Part shown: positions 41,296 through 49,484 of the stretch, piece after piece
How positions within the stretch are numbered: position 1 is the stretch's first letter
Layout: each line of letters starts with the position of its first letter
From: Luteimicrobium sp049844995
GTDB lineage: Bacteria; Actinomycetota; Actinomycetes; Actinomycetales; Cellulomonadaceae
Length of the DNA stretch: 64,000 nt
Assembly: GCF_049844995.1 (NCBI RefSeq)
Contig: NZ_JBNCMC010000001.1
Span: 558,001-622,000 of the forward strand
Direction: 5' to 3'
The notes under the pieces: model-generated
The model's input: the letters and a program-made list of their open reading frames with translations, nothing else
Told to the model about the DNA's origin: nothing
Database searches by the model: none
Program-made: the position numbers and the translations under genes

Positions 41296-41778
41296 ATGCC
41301 CACCCGACCCATGCCGGTACTCGCCGTCGTCCTGCTCGCCGTCACGGCTCTCGTGGGGTGCTCGGCCGACGACGCCGCGACCGACGAACAGGCGGCCACG
41401 CTCGCGCAGCTGCAGCACGGGACCGAGCTCATCGGCGACGATCTGCTCGCGCAGGTCCACGGCGACCTCGCCCGCAACCAGCCTGAGCCCGCGAGCCGCG
41501 CAGTCTCGGCCGCGGCCGACTCCGCGCGGTACTGGAGCTGGTCCACCCGGGTCCGTCTGACGGACTACGCGGACCGCACGCCCGCGCAGGCGGCGAAGGC
41601 CCTGGCCGACCACCTGATCGACCAGGGCTGGCAGGCGGGGACCGTGTCCCGCCCGGCCTCCGGCGTCACCGGGCTGTACAGGGCCGACGAGGACGGCGCG
41701 TGGGAGGTCGACCTCGCCGCCCCCGCTCAGCACACCGTCGAGATCAAGGTCCTCAGCCCGGTCACCACGGGGGGCTGA
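41296..41778 (+). CDS. Putative lipoprotein
   Basis: A 160-residue protein with a Sec lipoprotein signal: MPTRPMPVLAVVLLAVTALVGC with lipobox LVGC at Cys22. The mature part is helical and then alpha/beta with TPAQAAKALADHLIDQGW, resembling small actinobacterial lipoproteins of unknown role. It begins 101 bases after the amylase; a small TGCCCG/CGGGCA hairpin at 41206-41224 may be a weak terminator between them. ATG 41296 is the first start just upstream of the signal; in-frame codons back to 40990 belong to the amylase shadow. Confidence 0.78.
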   Translation: MPTRPMPVLAVVLLAVTALVGCSADDAATDEQAATLAQLQHGTELIGDDLLAQVHGDLARNQPEPASRAVSAAADSARYWSWSTRVRLTDYADRTPAQAAKALADHLIDQGWQAGTVSRPASGVTGLYRADEDGAWEVDLAAPAQHTVEIKVLSPVTTGG

Positions 41779-41818
41779 GCCGCGAACCGGCGCGTTCCGC
41801 CCCCGTTACTCTGCGTCG

Positions 41819-42235
41819 GTGAAGATCGTGACCCCCGCCGGCGAGACCTACCGTGTGCACCGGCGAGTACTGCCGTGGCGGCGCCGGATCCGGGAGAAGC
41901 CCGACTGGGACCTCCTCGACGCGTTCGACGTGCCGGACGTCGACCACCTCGGCGTCCTCGGCGCGATCCTGCTCGTGATCGGCATCGTCATCGCGCTGCC
42001 GATCATCGTCCTGGCGCTGCTCGTCGTCGGGGAGGTGCTGCTCCTGCTCCTTCTGCTGCCGCTGTTCCTGCTGGCGCGCGTCGCGTTCAAGAAGCCGTGG
42101 ATCGTCGAGGTCACGCGCAAGCGCAAGGTCGTGCACGCCGAGTCCGTCGTCGGGTGGGGCGCTGCGGGTCGCCGCGCGCGGGCGCTCGTCGACGAGCTGC
42201 GGTCCACCGTCCCCAAGGCCAGGATCACGGGCTGA
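41819..42235 (+). CDS. Small membrane protein of unknown function
   Basis: A 138-residue protein with a strongly hydrophobic central pair of segments (about 45-100, VLGAILLVIGIVIALPIIVLALLVV and an unbroken Leu-rich run) flanked by charged ends, including KRKVVHAESVVGWGAAGRRARALVDEL. Not recognised. GTG 41819 is preceded at six bases by TACTCT (41807-41812), a leaderless start. It lies 40 bases after the lipoprotein gene. Confidence 0.75.
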   Translation: MKIVTPAGETYRVHRRVLPWRRRIREKPDWDLLDAFDVPDVDHLGVLGAILLVIGIVIALPIIVLALLVVGEVLLLLLLLPLFLLARVAFKKPWIVEVTRKRKVVHAESVVGWGAAGRRARALVDELRSTVPKARITG

Positions 42236-42273
42236 CCGGTTCGGTTACGTTTCGGGACGCGGCGCCGTCGTCG

Positions 42274-42296
42274 GAGGTGAGAGCAGCACTCACCTC
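42274..42296 (+). promoter_or_regulatory. Inverted repeat before the AhpD-like gene
   Basis: GAGGTGAG (42274-42281) and CTCACCTC (42289-42296) form a perfect 8-bp inverted repeat with a 7-base centre, 16 bases before the ATG and just ahead of the AAGGAG ribosome site. It could be an operator for a TetR-type regulator located elsewhere, or a leader hairpin. Confidence 0.4.
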
Positions 42297-42311
42297 GACG
42301 AAGGAGACCTC

Positions 42312-42782
42312 ATGGACGCCCGGCTCAACCCCACCGCAACCGTCATCGGCCCGAAGGCGATGAAGCACGTCGTCTCGGCGGACCACGCGCTCGCCGGCTC
42401 GACCGTCCCGCGGGCGACGCAGGAGCTCATGAAGATCCGCGCCAGCCAGATCAACGGCTGCGGCGCGTGCCTCGACATGCACGTCAAGGAGGCGCTCCTC
42501 GCGGGCGAGGACCCGCTGCGGGTCGGCCTCGTCGCGACGTGGTCCGAGACGACCGTCTTCACCGAGGCCGAGCGGGCCGCGCTGGAGCTCACCGAGCAGG
42601 GCTCGCGCCTCGCCGACGGTGGGCGCGTCACCGACGAGGCGTGGGCCGAGGCCTCCCGCCACTACGACGAGGAGCAGCTCACCGCGCTCGTCTGCGTGGT
42701 GGCGGTCATCAACGCCTTCAACCGTGTCAACGTCATGCTCGGGATCCGCGGCGGCGACTACGAGCCCGGGCACCTGGGATGA
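42312..42782 (+). CDS. Carboxymuconolactone decarboxylase / AhpD-like protein
   Basis: A 156-residue AhpD-like protein of the carboxymuconolactone decarboxylase superfamily. The redox pair CGAC (Cys50, Cys53) followed by His57 matches the alkylhydroperoxidase AhpD core motif EX11CX3CX3H with shortened spacing (ELMKIRASQINGCGACLDMH). Members reduce peroxides or couple to lipoamide. The AAGGAG Shine-Dalgarno at good spacing supports ATG 42312. No partner AhpC is adjacent. The downstream 200 bases are non-coding. Confidence 0.9.
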   Translation: MDARLNPTATVIGPKAMKHVVSADHALAGSTVPRATQELMKIRASQINGCGACLDMHVKEALLAGEDPLRVGLVATWSETTVFTEAERAALELTEQGSRLADGGRVTDEAWAEASRHYDEEQLTALVCVVAVINAFNRVNVMLGIRGGDYEPGHLG

Positions 42783-42983
42783 GCTCAAAACCAGGGTCGG
42801 AGCGTGCCGACGGGAACGACGTTGACACCGTCAGGTGGTCGATAGCCAAGCCCTAGCCCGTGAGGACCGTGAGGGCGAGCGGCTTGCCGGACCGGGATTC
42901 GTCGATGTCGTGAGCGAGCCTGTCGACAGCTTGTCGACGCTCCAGTCGGCACCTTCTAGGGGTACGCGGTGCCCCGACGCCGA
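42783..42983. other. Intergenic region, possible insertion-sequence remnant
   Basis: About 200 bases with no supported gene. On the minus strand a short reading frame gives LGYRPPDGVNV, similar in style to the C-terminal LGYRTPxEV of IS3/IS30-type transposases, and GTCGAC repeats flank 42920-42940. This is too short to be certain and may be chance. The region separates the AhpD-like gene from the convergent SDR gene. Confidence 0.25.
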
Positions 42984-43649
42984 TCAGGCTGGCGTGACGG
43001 CGTCGGCGATGGGCACGTCCCCGCCGACGAAGGCGATGAACCGGCCGATCGTGTCGCGCCGGTGCAGCACCTCGGCCACGACCCGGGCGACGTCCTCGCG
43101 CGGGACGCTGCCGCCGTCGGGCGCGCTGCCGTCGTCGGGCGAGCCGGCGTCGATCGCGCCGGTGCCCGGCTCGAGCGTGAGCGAGCCGGGCGCGACGATC
43201 GTCCACTCGAGGTCGGTGCCGCGCAGGTACTCGTCGGCGGCCGCCTTGGCCTGCGCGTACGCGTAGAAGGAGCTGTCGGGCGAGACGCCGTGGTCCGGAC
43301 CCGCGCCGAGGTACGACACCATCACGTAGCGCTGGATCCCGGCGCCGCGCGTCGCCTCCATGGAGCGGATCGCGGCGTCCCGATCCACCGCATAGGTGCG
43401 CTGCGGGTCGCCGCCGCCCGCCCCTGCGGACCAGACGACGGCGTCGTGCCCGCGCAGGACGTCCGACAGGTCGGACGCCGAGAGCTGCTCGACGTCGGCG
43501 ACGACGCCGCGCGCGCCGGTCGCGTTCACGTCGGCAATCTGGTCGACGTGGCGGACGAGCGACGTCACCTCGTCGCCGCGCTCGACGAGGAGGGGGGCGA
43601 GCAGGAGTGCGACCTTGCCGTGGCCGCCGATGATCGCGATGCGTGACAT
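42984..43649 (-). CDS. NAD(P)-binding SDR (NmrA/YwnB-like)
   Basis: A 221-residue atypical short-chain dehydrogenase. The nucleotide-binding motif IAIIGGHGKVALLLAP and VMVSYLGAGP match NAD(P)-dependent sugar-epimerase-like oxidoreductases of the YwnB/NmrA type, which often sense or bind NADP(H). YAYAQAKAAADEYL supplies the Tyr-x-x-x-Lys pair. A low-complexity loop (GSPDDGSAPDGGS, about 165-178) is unusual. ATG 43649. It is divergent from the EthD-family gene across 130 bases. Confidence 0.88.
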   Translation of the reverse strand: MSRIAIIGGHGKVALLLAPLLVERGDEVTSLVRHVDQIADVNATGARGVVADVEQLSASDLSDVLRGHDAVVWSAGAGGGDPQRTYAVDRDAAIRSMEATRGAGIQRYVMVSYLGAGPDHGVSPDSSFYAYAQAKAAADEYLRGTDLEWTIVAPGSLTLEPGTGAIDAGSPDDGSAPDGGSVPREDVARVVAEVLHRRDTIGRFIAFVGGDVPIADAVTPA

Positions 43650-43779
43650 GGATGTCCTTCCGACCCTCCGACCGTACGCGGGAGACCCGCTCCGCCGCGC
43701 GGCCGACGACGTCGCGGCTCACGATGGCGTCGGGTGCACCGCCCTGTGCACGCCGAGCGCGACGACCGGAAGGCCCACC

Positions 43780-44091
43780 ATGCCCACGAAGATCACCGCC
43801 GTCTACGACAACCCGACCGACCCGGAGGCCTTCGAGGCCGGGTACGTCGGGCAGGTCGACCTCGCCCGCGCCGTGCCGGGCGTGCTGCACGTCGAGGCGT
43901 CGAAGGTCTGGCCCAAGGAGGACGGGACGCCGACGCCCGCCTACCGGCTCATCGACCTGTACTTCGCCGACTACGACGCCGCGAGCGTGGCCGTCACGAC
44001 GCCCGAGTTCGGGGCGCTCGCGGGCAGCGTCTTCGCGATCGCGAGCGGGGGCGTGCGGATCGTGTTCGCCGACGTGGAGGCCGAGAAGTAG
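43780..44091 (+). CDS. EthD family protein
   Basis: A 103-residue ferredoxin-like dimeric protein of the EthD family: AVYDNPTDPEAFEAGYVGQ and the later IDLYFADYDAASVAVTTPEF are typical, with a conserved His in VLHVEAS. EthD is needed for ETBE degradation in Rhodococcus, but most members have no known function. ATG 43780 follows GACCGGAAGG; the longer in-frame extension is a shadow of the divergent SDR gene. Confidence 0.85.
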   Translation: MPTKITAVYDNPTDPEAFEAGYVGQVDLARAVPGVLHVEASKVWPKEDGTPTPAYRLIDLYFADYDAASVAVTTPEFGALAGSVFAIASGGVRIVFADVEAEK

Positions 44092-44233
44092 CCCGCCACC
44101 CGAAGAGTGGTGCCTGCACCCCTGTGCCGGGGCGCGTCCGCGCGAAGGATGGATCAGGTCCGGGCGACCGCCCGTACCTGGTCCGACCGAGGCGTCGCCG
44201 ACCAGCGGATCGATCCCCCGGGACGGCACCGAG

Positions 44234-46480
44234 ATGTCCACGAGCACAGCAGTCGGGAGGACCCCGCAGACGGGCCGCCGCCCAGGTCGGCCGAGCGGCG
44301 TGACCCAACGGGTCGCCGTCTGGAGCGCGACCCACCGCTGGACCGCGATCGGCCTGTGGGCCCTGATGATCGTGCTGGCGGCGAGCATCAGCATGTTCAT
44401 GGCGCCGCGCCAGGCCACGAGCCTCGACCTCGGGGTGGGTGAATCGGGCCGCGCCGCGCAGGTCGCCGCCGACGCCGGGCACCCCGACCCGATCGTCGAG
44501 AACGCCCTCATCACCTCGCCGACCGGCACGCTCGACCGGCACGACGCCGACGCGGCCGCCCGCGAGCTCGTCTCCCGGCTCGGCGCGCTCGACGAGGTCG
44601 CGTCCGTCGCCGACCCGGTCACCTCCAAGGACGGGACGGCCGTCCTCGTCCAGGCGACGATGTCCGGTACCGAGGACACCGCCGACGCGCGGGTCCCCGC
44701 GCTCCAGGACGTCGTCGCCGGCGTCGGCGCCGACCACCCCGGGCTGCGCGTCGAGGAGGTCGGGACCGCGTCCATCGACGCGCAGTTCCAGGACTGGCTC
44801 GGCGGCCAGCTCGGCAAGGCGACGCTCCTGAGCGTCCCGCTGACGCTCGTGATCCTGCTGGTGGTCTTCGGGGCGATCGTCATGGCCGGGATCCCCGTGA
44901 TCCTCGGGCTGTCGTCCGTGGCGGCCGGCCTGGGGCTCTGGGCCGCGGCGTCGCAGCTCCTGCCCGACCCGGGCACGGTCACGGACCTCCTGGTGCTGGT
45001 CGGCATGGCCGTCGGCGTCGACTACTCGCTGTTCTACCTGCGCCGGTTCCGGGAGGAGCGGCGGCGCCTCGGCGACGACCGGGCCGCCACCGTCGACGCG
45101 ATCAGCATCGCCGCCAAGACGGCGGGGCACTCGGTCGTCGTGTCGGGGCTCGCGGTCACCCTGTCGATGGCCGGCCTGTACTTCGCCGGCAACGCCACGT
45201 TCTCCGCGATGGCGACGGGCTCGATCCTCGTGGTCCTGGTCGCGCTGGCCTCGTCCGTGACGGTGCTGCCCGCGATGCTCGCGCTGTTCGGCCGCTGGGC
45301 CGACCGGCCGCGCGTCCCGGTGCTGTGGAGGATGACCGGCGGCCGTCCGCGCCTCGTTCCGGCGATGCTGCGACGCGTGCTCGCCCGGCCCGTGGCAGCG
45401 ACCGTGGTCTCGGTCGTCGGGCTCCTCGCGCTCGCCGCGCCCGTCCTGGGCATCTCGCTCGCGAACGGCGACGTCGACGAGTTCCCCCGCACCCTCACGA
45501 CCATGCAGGCGTACGACCGGCTCGTGGCGGAGTTCCCGCAGGGCGCGGCGCCCGACACGGTCGTGGTTCAGGTCCCCGCGGGGCAGGAGGACGAGCTCCG
45601 TGCGCAGGTGAAGGCCCTCGACGCCGACGTCGCCCGCCACCCCGACGTGTTCGCCGGCACGGAGGCGCCCTGGTTCTCGCCCGACGGGCGCACCGCGGTC
45701 CTCACGGTCGACGTCGCGACCGCGGCGCCGTCGTCGGGCGGGGGAGCCGGCGCCTCCGAGACCGCGAACGACTCGGTGAACACCCTCCGCGGGACCGTGG
45801 TCCCGGCGACCGTGGGGAGCATCGAGGGTGCGACGGCCGACGTCGGCGGCGACGCCGCGAGCTCGCTCGACTTCACGGCGAACCTCCGCCACGCGACGCC
45901 GATCGTCGCCGTCGCGGTACTCGGGCTGACGTTCCTCGTGATGCTCGTCGCGTTCCGGTCCGTGGCCGTCGCCGGGCTGACCGTCGTGCTCAACGTGCTG
46001 TCGATGGCGGCGTCGTTCGGCGTCCTGACGCTGATCTTCCAGGGCACGTGGGCCGAGGGGCTGCTGGGCTTCACGTCGAGCGGGCACGTCGTCTCGTGGG
46101 TGCCGATGCTGCTGTTCGTGGTGCTGTCCGGGCTGTCGCTCGACTACCACGTGTTCGTGGTCAGCCGGATCCGGGAGAACGCCCGGCTCGGGATGGCCAC
46201 GCGCGAGGCGATCCTCGACGGCGTGACGCGCACCGCCGGGACCATCACGAGCGCCGCAGCTGTCATGGTGGGCGTGTTCTGCCTGTTCGGGGTGCTCGGG
46301 TTCATCGAGCTCAAGCAGTTCGGCGTGGGGCTCGTCGTGGGCGTCGTGCTCGACGCGACCGTCGTCCGCCTCGTCCTCCTGCCCGCCACGATGATGCTCG
46401 CCCGCCGGCGGCTGTGGTGGCCCGGGATGCGCGGGACGCGCTCCGTCGTCGTGCCCGAGCTCAGGAGCGCAGATAGGTGA
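44234..46480 (+). CDS. MMPL/RND family transporter
   Basis: About 748 residues, the MMPL fold: a first membrane segment, an extracellular domain, five segments with GMAVGVDYSLFYLRRFREE (the proton-relay Asp-Tyr pair), a second extracellular domain and five more segments with GLSLDYHVFVVSRIRE. MMPL proteins export lipids or small molecules using proton flux. ATG 44234 follows a GCACCGAG; the upstream frame is rejected. It overlaps the convergent response regulator by 20 bases. A divergent kinase and regulator stand beside it, so two-component control is plausible. A second MMPL gene lies at 55.4 kb. Confidence 0.9.
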   Translation: MSTSTAVGRTPQTGRRPGRPSGVTQRVAVWSATHRWTAIGLWALMIVLAASISMFMAPRQATSLDLGVGESGRAAQVAADAGHPDPIVENALITSPTGTLDRHDADAAARELVSRLGALDEVASVADPVTSKDGTAVLVQATMSGTEDTADARVPALQDVVAGVGADHPGLRVEEVGTASIDAQFQDWLGGQLGKATLLSVPLTLVILLVVFGAIVMAGIPVILGLSSVAAGLGLWAAASQLLPDPGTVTDLLVLVGMAVGVDYSLFYLRRFREERRRLGDDRAATVDAISIAAKTAGHSVVVSGLAVTLSMAGLYFAGNATFSAMATGSILVVLVALASSVTVLPAMLALFGRWADRPRVPVLWRMTGGRPRLVPAMLRRVLARPVAATVVSVVGLLALAAPVLGISLANGDVDEFPRTLTTMQAYDRLVAEFPQGAAPDTVVVQVPAGQEDELRAQVKALDADVARHPDVFAGTEAPWFSPDGRTAVLTVDVATAAPSSGGGAGASETANDSVNTLRGTVVPATVGSIEGATADVGGDAASSLDFTANLRHATPIVAVAVLGLTFLVMLVAFRSVAVAGLTVVLNVLSMAASFGVLTLIFQGTWAEGLLGFTSSGHVVSWVPMLLFVVLSGLSLDYHVFVVSRIRENARLGMATREAILDGVTRTAGTITSAAAVMVGVFCLFGVLGFIELKQFGVGLVVGVVLDATVVRLVLLPATMMLARRRLWWPGMRGTRSVVVPELRSADR

Positions 46481-47105
46481 GGACCGCCACCACCCGACGC
46501 GACACCGTCGCCGACGCAGGAAGGTCCAGCTTCATGAGGATCGAGTTGATGTGCTTGGCCACCGCCTTCTCCGTGACGACGAGCCGCTCCGCGATCGCGA
46601 GGTTCCCCTCGCCCTCGGCCATGAGCGCGAGCACCTCGAGCTCCCGCGGCGTGAGCCGGTCGAGCAGGGCGGCCGCCGACCGCCGCTGCATGAGGGCGCG
46701 CACGACCTCGGGGTCGACCGCCGTCCCGCCCGCGGCGACCGTGCGCAGCGCGGCCACGAACTGGACGTCGTCGAAGACGCGGTCCTTCAGCAGGTACCCG
46801 ACTCCGCCCGCGCCGCCGTCGAGCAGCTCGTCCACGTACAGCTGCTCGACGTACTGGGACAGCAACAGCACCGGCAGGCCCGGGAACCGGCGTCTCGCCT
46901 CGAGCGCGGCGCGCAGGCCCTCGTCGGTGAACGACGGCGGCAGGCGCACGTCGAGCAGCGCCAGGTCGGGGGAGTGTGCCTCGATCGCGGGCAGGATCTC
47001 GTCCCCGTGCGCGACGGCGGCCACGACCTCGACGCCGTGCGTCGCCAGCAGGCGGGTGAGGCCGTCGCGCAGCAGGAACTGGTCCTCGGCGAGCACGATG
47101 CGCAC
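46461..47105 (-). CDS. Response regulator, NarL/LuxR type
   Basis: About 214 residues. The receiver domain has the acidic pocket Glu7-Asp8, phospho-acceptor Asp52 (LALLDVRLP) and a conserved Lys in LLKDRVFDD near 108. The C-terminal LuxR helix-turn-helix is LTPRELEVLALMAEGEGNLAIAERLVVTEKAVAKHINSIL. GTG 47105 follows GAAGGGA. Divergent from its presumed kinase (139 bases). It overlaps the end of the MMPL gene and may control it. Confidence 0.92.
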   Translation of the reverse strand: MRIVLAEDQFLLRDGLTRLLATHGVEVVAAVAHGDEILPAIEAHSPDLALLDVRLPPSFTDEGLRAALEARRRFPGLPVLLLSQYVEQLYVDELLDGGAGGVGYLLKDRVFDDVQFVAALRTVAAGGTAVDPEVVRALMQRRSAAALLDRLTPRELEVLALMAEGEGNLAIAERLVVTEKAVAKHINSILMKLDLPASATVSRRVVAVLTYLRS

Positions 47106-47243
47106 AGGGGTCCCTTCGGGGGGCCGGTCGGGTCGCAGCCAGCCTAGCGGCGGGCATCGATGCAGGTCATCGGCGGTCCGCGCGGCCGGCGACGGCGGCG
47201 CCGCGCGCGTGACTCGCGGCGCCGCGTGGGGCAAGGTGGTCCT

Positions 47244-48536
47244 GTGACGACGACCGCGCCCCCGACCGCTCGGCCCGCCGCTCCGCGCGTCGCCGTCTCC
47301 CGGCCCGGCGCCCTGCGCCGCTGCCTCGTCCTCGCCGGGCTCGCGTTCGGGGAGCTCTGGCTCGCCGTGTGGCTGATCTTCACGGCGGCGCTCTCCCTCC
47401 TGTGGGTCGGCGGGTACCTCGTCCCGGGCGCGCTGACCGCGATCAGGGGCGCCGCACGCCGTCAGCGCCGGCTCGCGGCCGAGTACGCCGGGGTCGAGGT
47501 CCCGGAGTGGTACCGCCCGCTCGACGACGTCCCGCCGGGCACCGGTGCGCTCGCGCCCTGGCGGCGGCTCCTCGCCCTGGTCCGGGACCCGACGACCGCG
47601 CGGGACGTGCTGTGGGTGGTCGCCGACCCGTTCGTCGGGTTCTTCATCGCCCTGCTCCCCGTCGTGCTGATCCTCGAGATGCTCTGGGGCTTCGTGCTCC
47701 TCGCCATCTGGCGGACGATCGTCGACGCCGACGGCACGCAGTGGTACCTCTTCGTGCCGGTGAGCGACCAGACCACCGCCGTGGTCGCGGCGGGCGTCGG
47801 GGTCGTCTCGGCGGTCTGCGGCTACCTCCTCGCGCGCCCCGCGCTCGCCTGGCACGCGCGGTGGGTCCGCCTCGTCCTGTCGCCGCCGGCCCGGGCCCTC
47901 GAGCAGCGCGTCGAGGAGCTCTCGCGCAGCCGGGCGGACGCCGTCGACGACGCGTCGGCCGAGGTCCGTCGCATCGAGCGCGACCTGCACGACGGCGCCC
48001 AGGCGCGGATCGTCGCCATGGGGATGACCCTGACCGCAGCGGAGCGTCTCATGGAGACGGACCCCGAGGCCGCCCGGGCGATGCTCGCGGAGGCCAAGGC
48101 GTCGTCGTCGGCGGCGCTGCAGGAGCTGCGCGACCTCGTGCGCGGTATCCACCCGCCGGTGCTCGCCGACCGCGGGCTCGTGGACGCCGTCCGGACGCTC
48201 GCGCTCGAGGCGCCGGTGCCCGTCGAGGTGACGTCCACGCTGGAGGCCAGGGTCGCCTTGCCGGTGGAGTCGGCCGTCTACTTCGCCGTGTCCGAGCTGC
48301 TCGCCAACGTGGCGAAGCACGCGGGCGCGTCGGGGGCACGGGTCGAGGTCTCGCGGACGCCCCGCACGCTCACCGTGGTCGTGTCGGACGACGGGGTGGG
48401 CGGCGCGGCCGCCGCGCCCGGGTCGGGGCTCGCGGGGATCGAGCGGCGCCTGGGCGCGTTCGACGGGACGCTCGCGCTCGCAGCCCCCGTCGGCGGCGGC
48501 ACGGTCGCGACGATCCACGTCCCGCTGGCGGGCTGA
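47244..48536 (+). CDS. Two-component sensor histidine kinase (HisKA_3 / DesK type)
   Basis: About 430 residues. The N-terminal half has four or five membrane segments in a sensor region with a PspC/DUF1707-like membrane pattern (LAGLAFGELWLAVWLIFTAALSLLWVGGYL). The dimerisation helix carries phospho-His249 in IERDLHDGAQARIVAMG, typical of NarL-type kinases, and the C-terminal ATPase domain ends with VSDDGVGG and GSGLAGIERRL. Divergent from the LuxR-type regulator 46461-47105, with which it forms a two-component pair, likely sensing membrane stress. GTG 47244 follows AAGGTGG. Confidence 0.92.
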   Translation: MTTTAPPTARPAAPRVAVSRPGALRRCLVLAGLAFGELWLAVWLIFTAALSLLWVGGYLVPGALTAIRGAARRQRRLAAEYAGVEVPEWYRPLDDVPPGTGALAPWRRLLALVRDPTTARDVLWVVADPFVGFFIALLPVVLILEMLWGFVLLAIWRTIVDADGTQWYLFVPVSDQTTAVVAAGVGVVSAVCGYLLARPALAWHARWVRLVLSPPARALEQRVEELSRSRADAVDDASAEVRRIERDLHDGAQARIVAMGMTLTAAERLMETDPEAARAMLAEAKASSSAALQELRDLVRGIHPPVLADRGLVDAVRTLALEAPVPVEVTSTLEARVALPVESAVYFAVSELLANVAKHAGASGARVEVSRTPRTLTVVVSDDGVGGAAAAPGSGLAGIERRLGAFDGTLALAAPVGGGTVATIHVPLAG

Positions 48537-48552
48537 GTCCGGGGCGCCGGCC

Positions 48553-49383
48553 CTACGGGAGGATCTGGCCGATCGGTTCGCGCTTCTCAGCCTGGAACCG
48601 ATCCTCCGCGCGGCCGCGCGCCCAGTACCCCGAGATCGAGATCTGCTCGCGCGCGACGCCGCGCTGGTAGACCACCAGGTCGCGCAGGGCTTTGACCGAC
48701 TCGCGCTCCCCGTGCACGAACGCGTGCACCCGGCCGTCGCGCCACGGGGCCGCCGCGACGGCGTCGGCGAGGAGGGTCGACGTGCCGTCCGCGTCGGGAC
48801 CGCGGTGGACCCAGCGCAGCTCGACGCCGGCCGGGCGGGCGAGCGGGACCTCGTGCTCCGGCCCGGCCACCTCGACGAACGCGTCGCCCTCGGCGTCATC
48901 GGGAAGCGCCTCGAGCGCGGCGGCGATCGCAGGGAGGGCGGACTCGTCGCCGACGAGCAGGTGCCAGTCGGCCGTCGGGTCGGGCGCGTACCCGCCGCCG
49001 GGGCCGGTCAGCACCACGCGGTCGCCGGGGGTGGCCGACGCGGCCCACGGGCCGGCGAGACCCTCGTCGCCGTGGACGACGAAGTCGACGGCGAGCCAAC
49101 CCTCGGCCCCGTTCACCTCGCGGACCGTGTACGTCCGCGTGACCGGGACCCGCTCGGCGGGCAGGGTGGCGCGGAGCTCGGCGACGTCGAAGGGCGGGCG
49201 GAGCTGCTCGCCCGACGGTGAGAAGAAGATCTTGACGTACCGGTCGGTGAACGCGTTCGGCGTGAAGCCCGCGAAGCCGTCGCCGCCGAGGACGAGCCGC
49301 ACGAGGTGCGGGGAGAGCCGGCGGGTGCTCAGCACCTCGAGCTCGATCTGAGGTCGTGCGGGGCGCCGGGGGCGGTCGGTCAT
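48553..49383 (-). CDS. Siderophore-interacting protein (FAD-dependent ferric reductase)
   Basis: A 276-residue SIP (ViuB-like) protein. The FAD-binding barrel shows TDRYVKIFF and RTYTVRE; the C-terminal reductase domain shows LLVGDESALPAIAAAL and SGYWARGRAEDRF. SIPs reduce ferric siderophores in the cytoplasm with NAD(P)H, releasing iron. ATG 49383 with GAGGACC upstream; a 19-bp DtxR/IdeR box lies 22 bases before the start, so expression should rise on iron limitation. No siderophore synthesis or transport genes are adjacent. Confidence 0.93.
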   Translation of the reverse strand: MTDRPRRPARPQIELEVLSTRRLSPHLVRLVLGGDGFAGFTPNAFTDRYVKIFFSPSGEQLRPPFDVAELRATLPAERVPVTRTYTVREVNGAEGWLAVDFVVHGDEGLAGPWAASATPGDRVVLTGPGGGYAPDPTADWHLLVGDESALPAIAAALEALPDDAEGDAFVEVAGPEHEVPLARPAGVELRWVHRGPDADGTSTLLADAVAAAPWRDGRVHAFVHGERESVKALRDLVVYQRGVAREQISISGYWARGRAEDRFQAEKREPIGQILP

Positions 49384-49405
49384 CGAGGTCCTCTTCCCTG
49401 TGGAG

Positions 49406-49424
49406 TTAGGTCATCCTAACCTCG
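49406..49424 (-). promoter_or_regulatory. IdeR/DtxR iron box
   Basis: TTAGGTCATCCTAACCTCG matches 14 of 19 positions of the IdeR consensus TTAGGTTAGGCTAACCTAA, including both TTAGG and CTAACCT ends. It lies 22 bases upstream of the siderophore-interacting protein start, between that start and the hem operon end. Confidence 0.75.
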
Positions 49425-49482
49425 CGAAGAAGGCCTCCCGGGGGCCTGCTTCGCGAGGACCCCGCCCGGAGGCCTACGTCGC
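49420..49482. repeat. Palindromic repeat (CGCGAAGnAGGCC family), 3' of hemL
   Basis: CCTCGCGAAGAAGGCC (49420-49435) pairs with GGCCTGCTTCGCGAGG (49443-49458), 15 of 16, with a 7-base loop. A degenerate third copy (GGAGGCCTACGTCGCGG, 49467-49482) follows inverted. A related element lies at 59184-59223 between hemE and hemG. The hairpin may also act as a terminator for the hemC-L operon. Confidence 0.65.
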
Positions 49483-49484
49483 GG

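Noticed and set aside
42783..42983. IS3/IS30 transposase remnant
   Set aside because: Only about ten residues look similar; no terminal inverted repeats or other transposase motifs were found, so it is kept only as a weak intergenic note.
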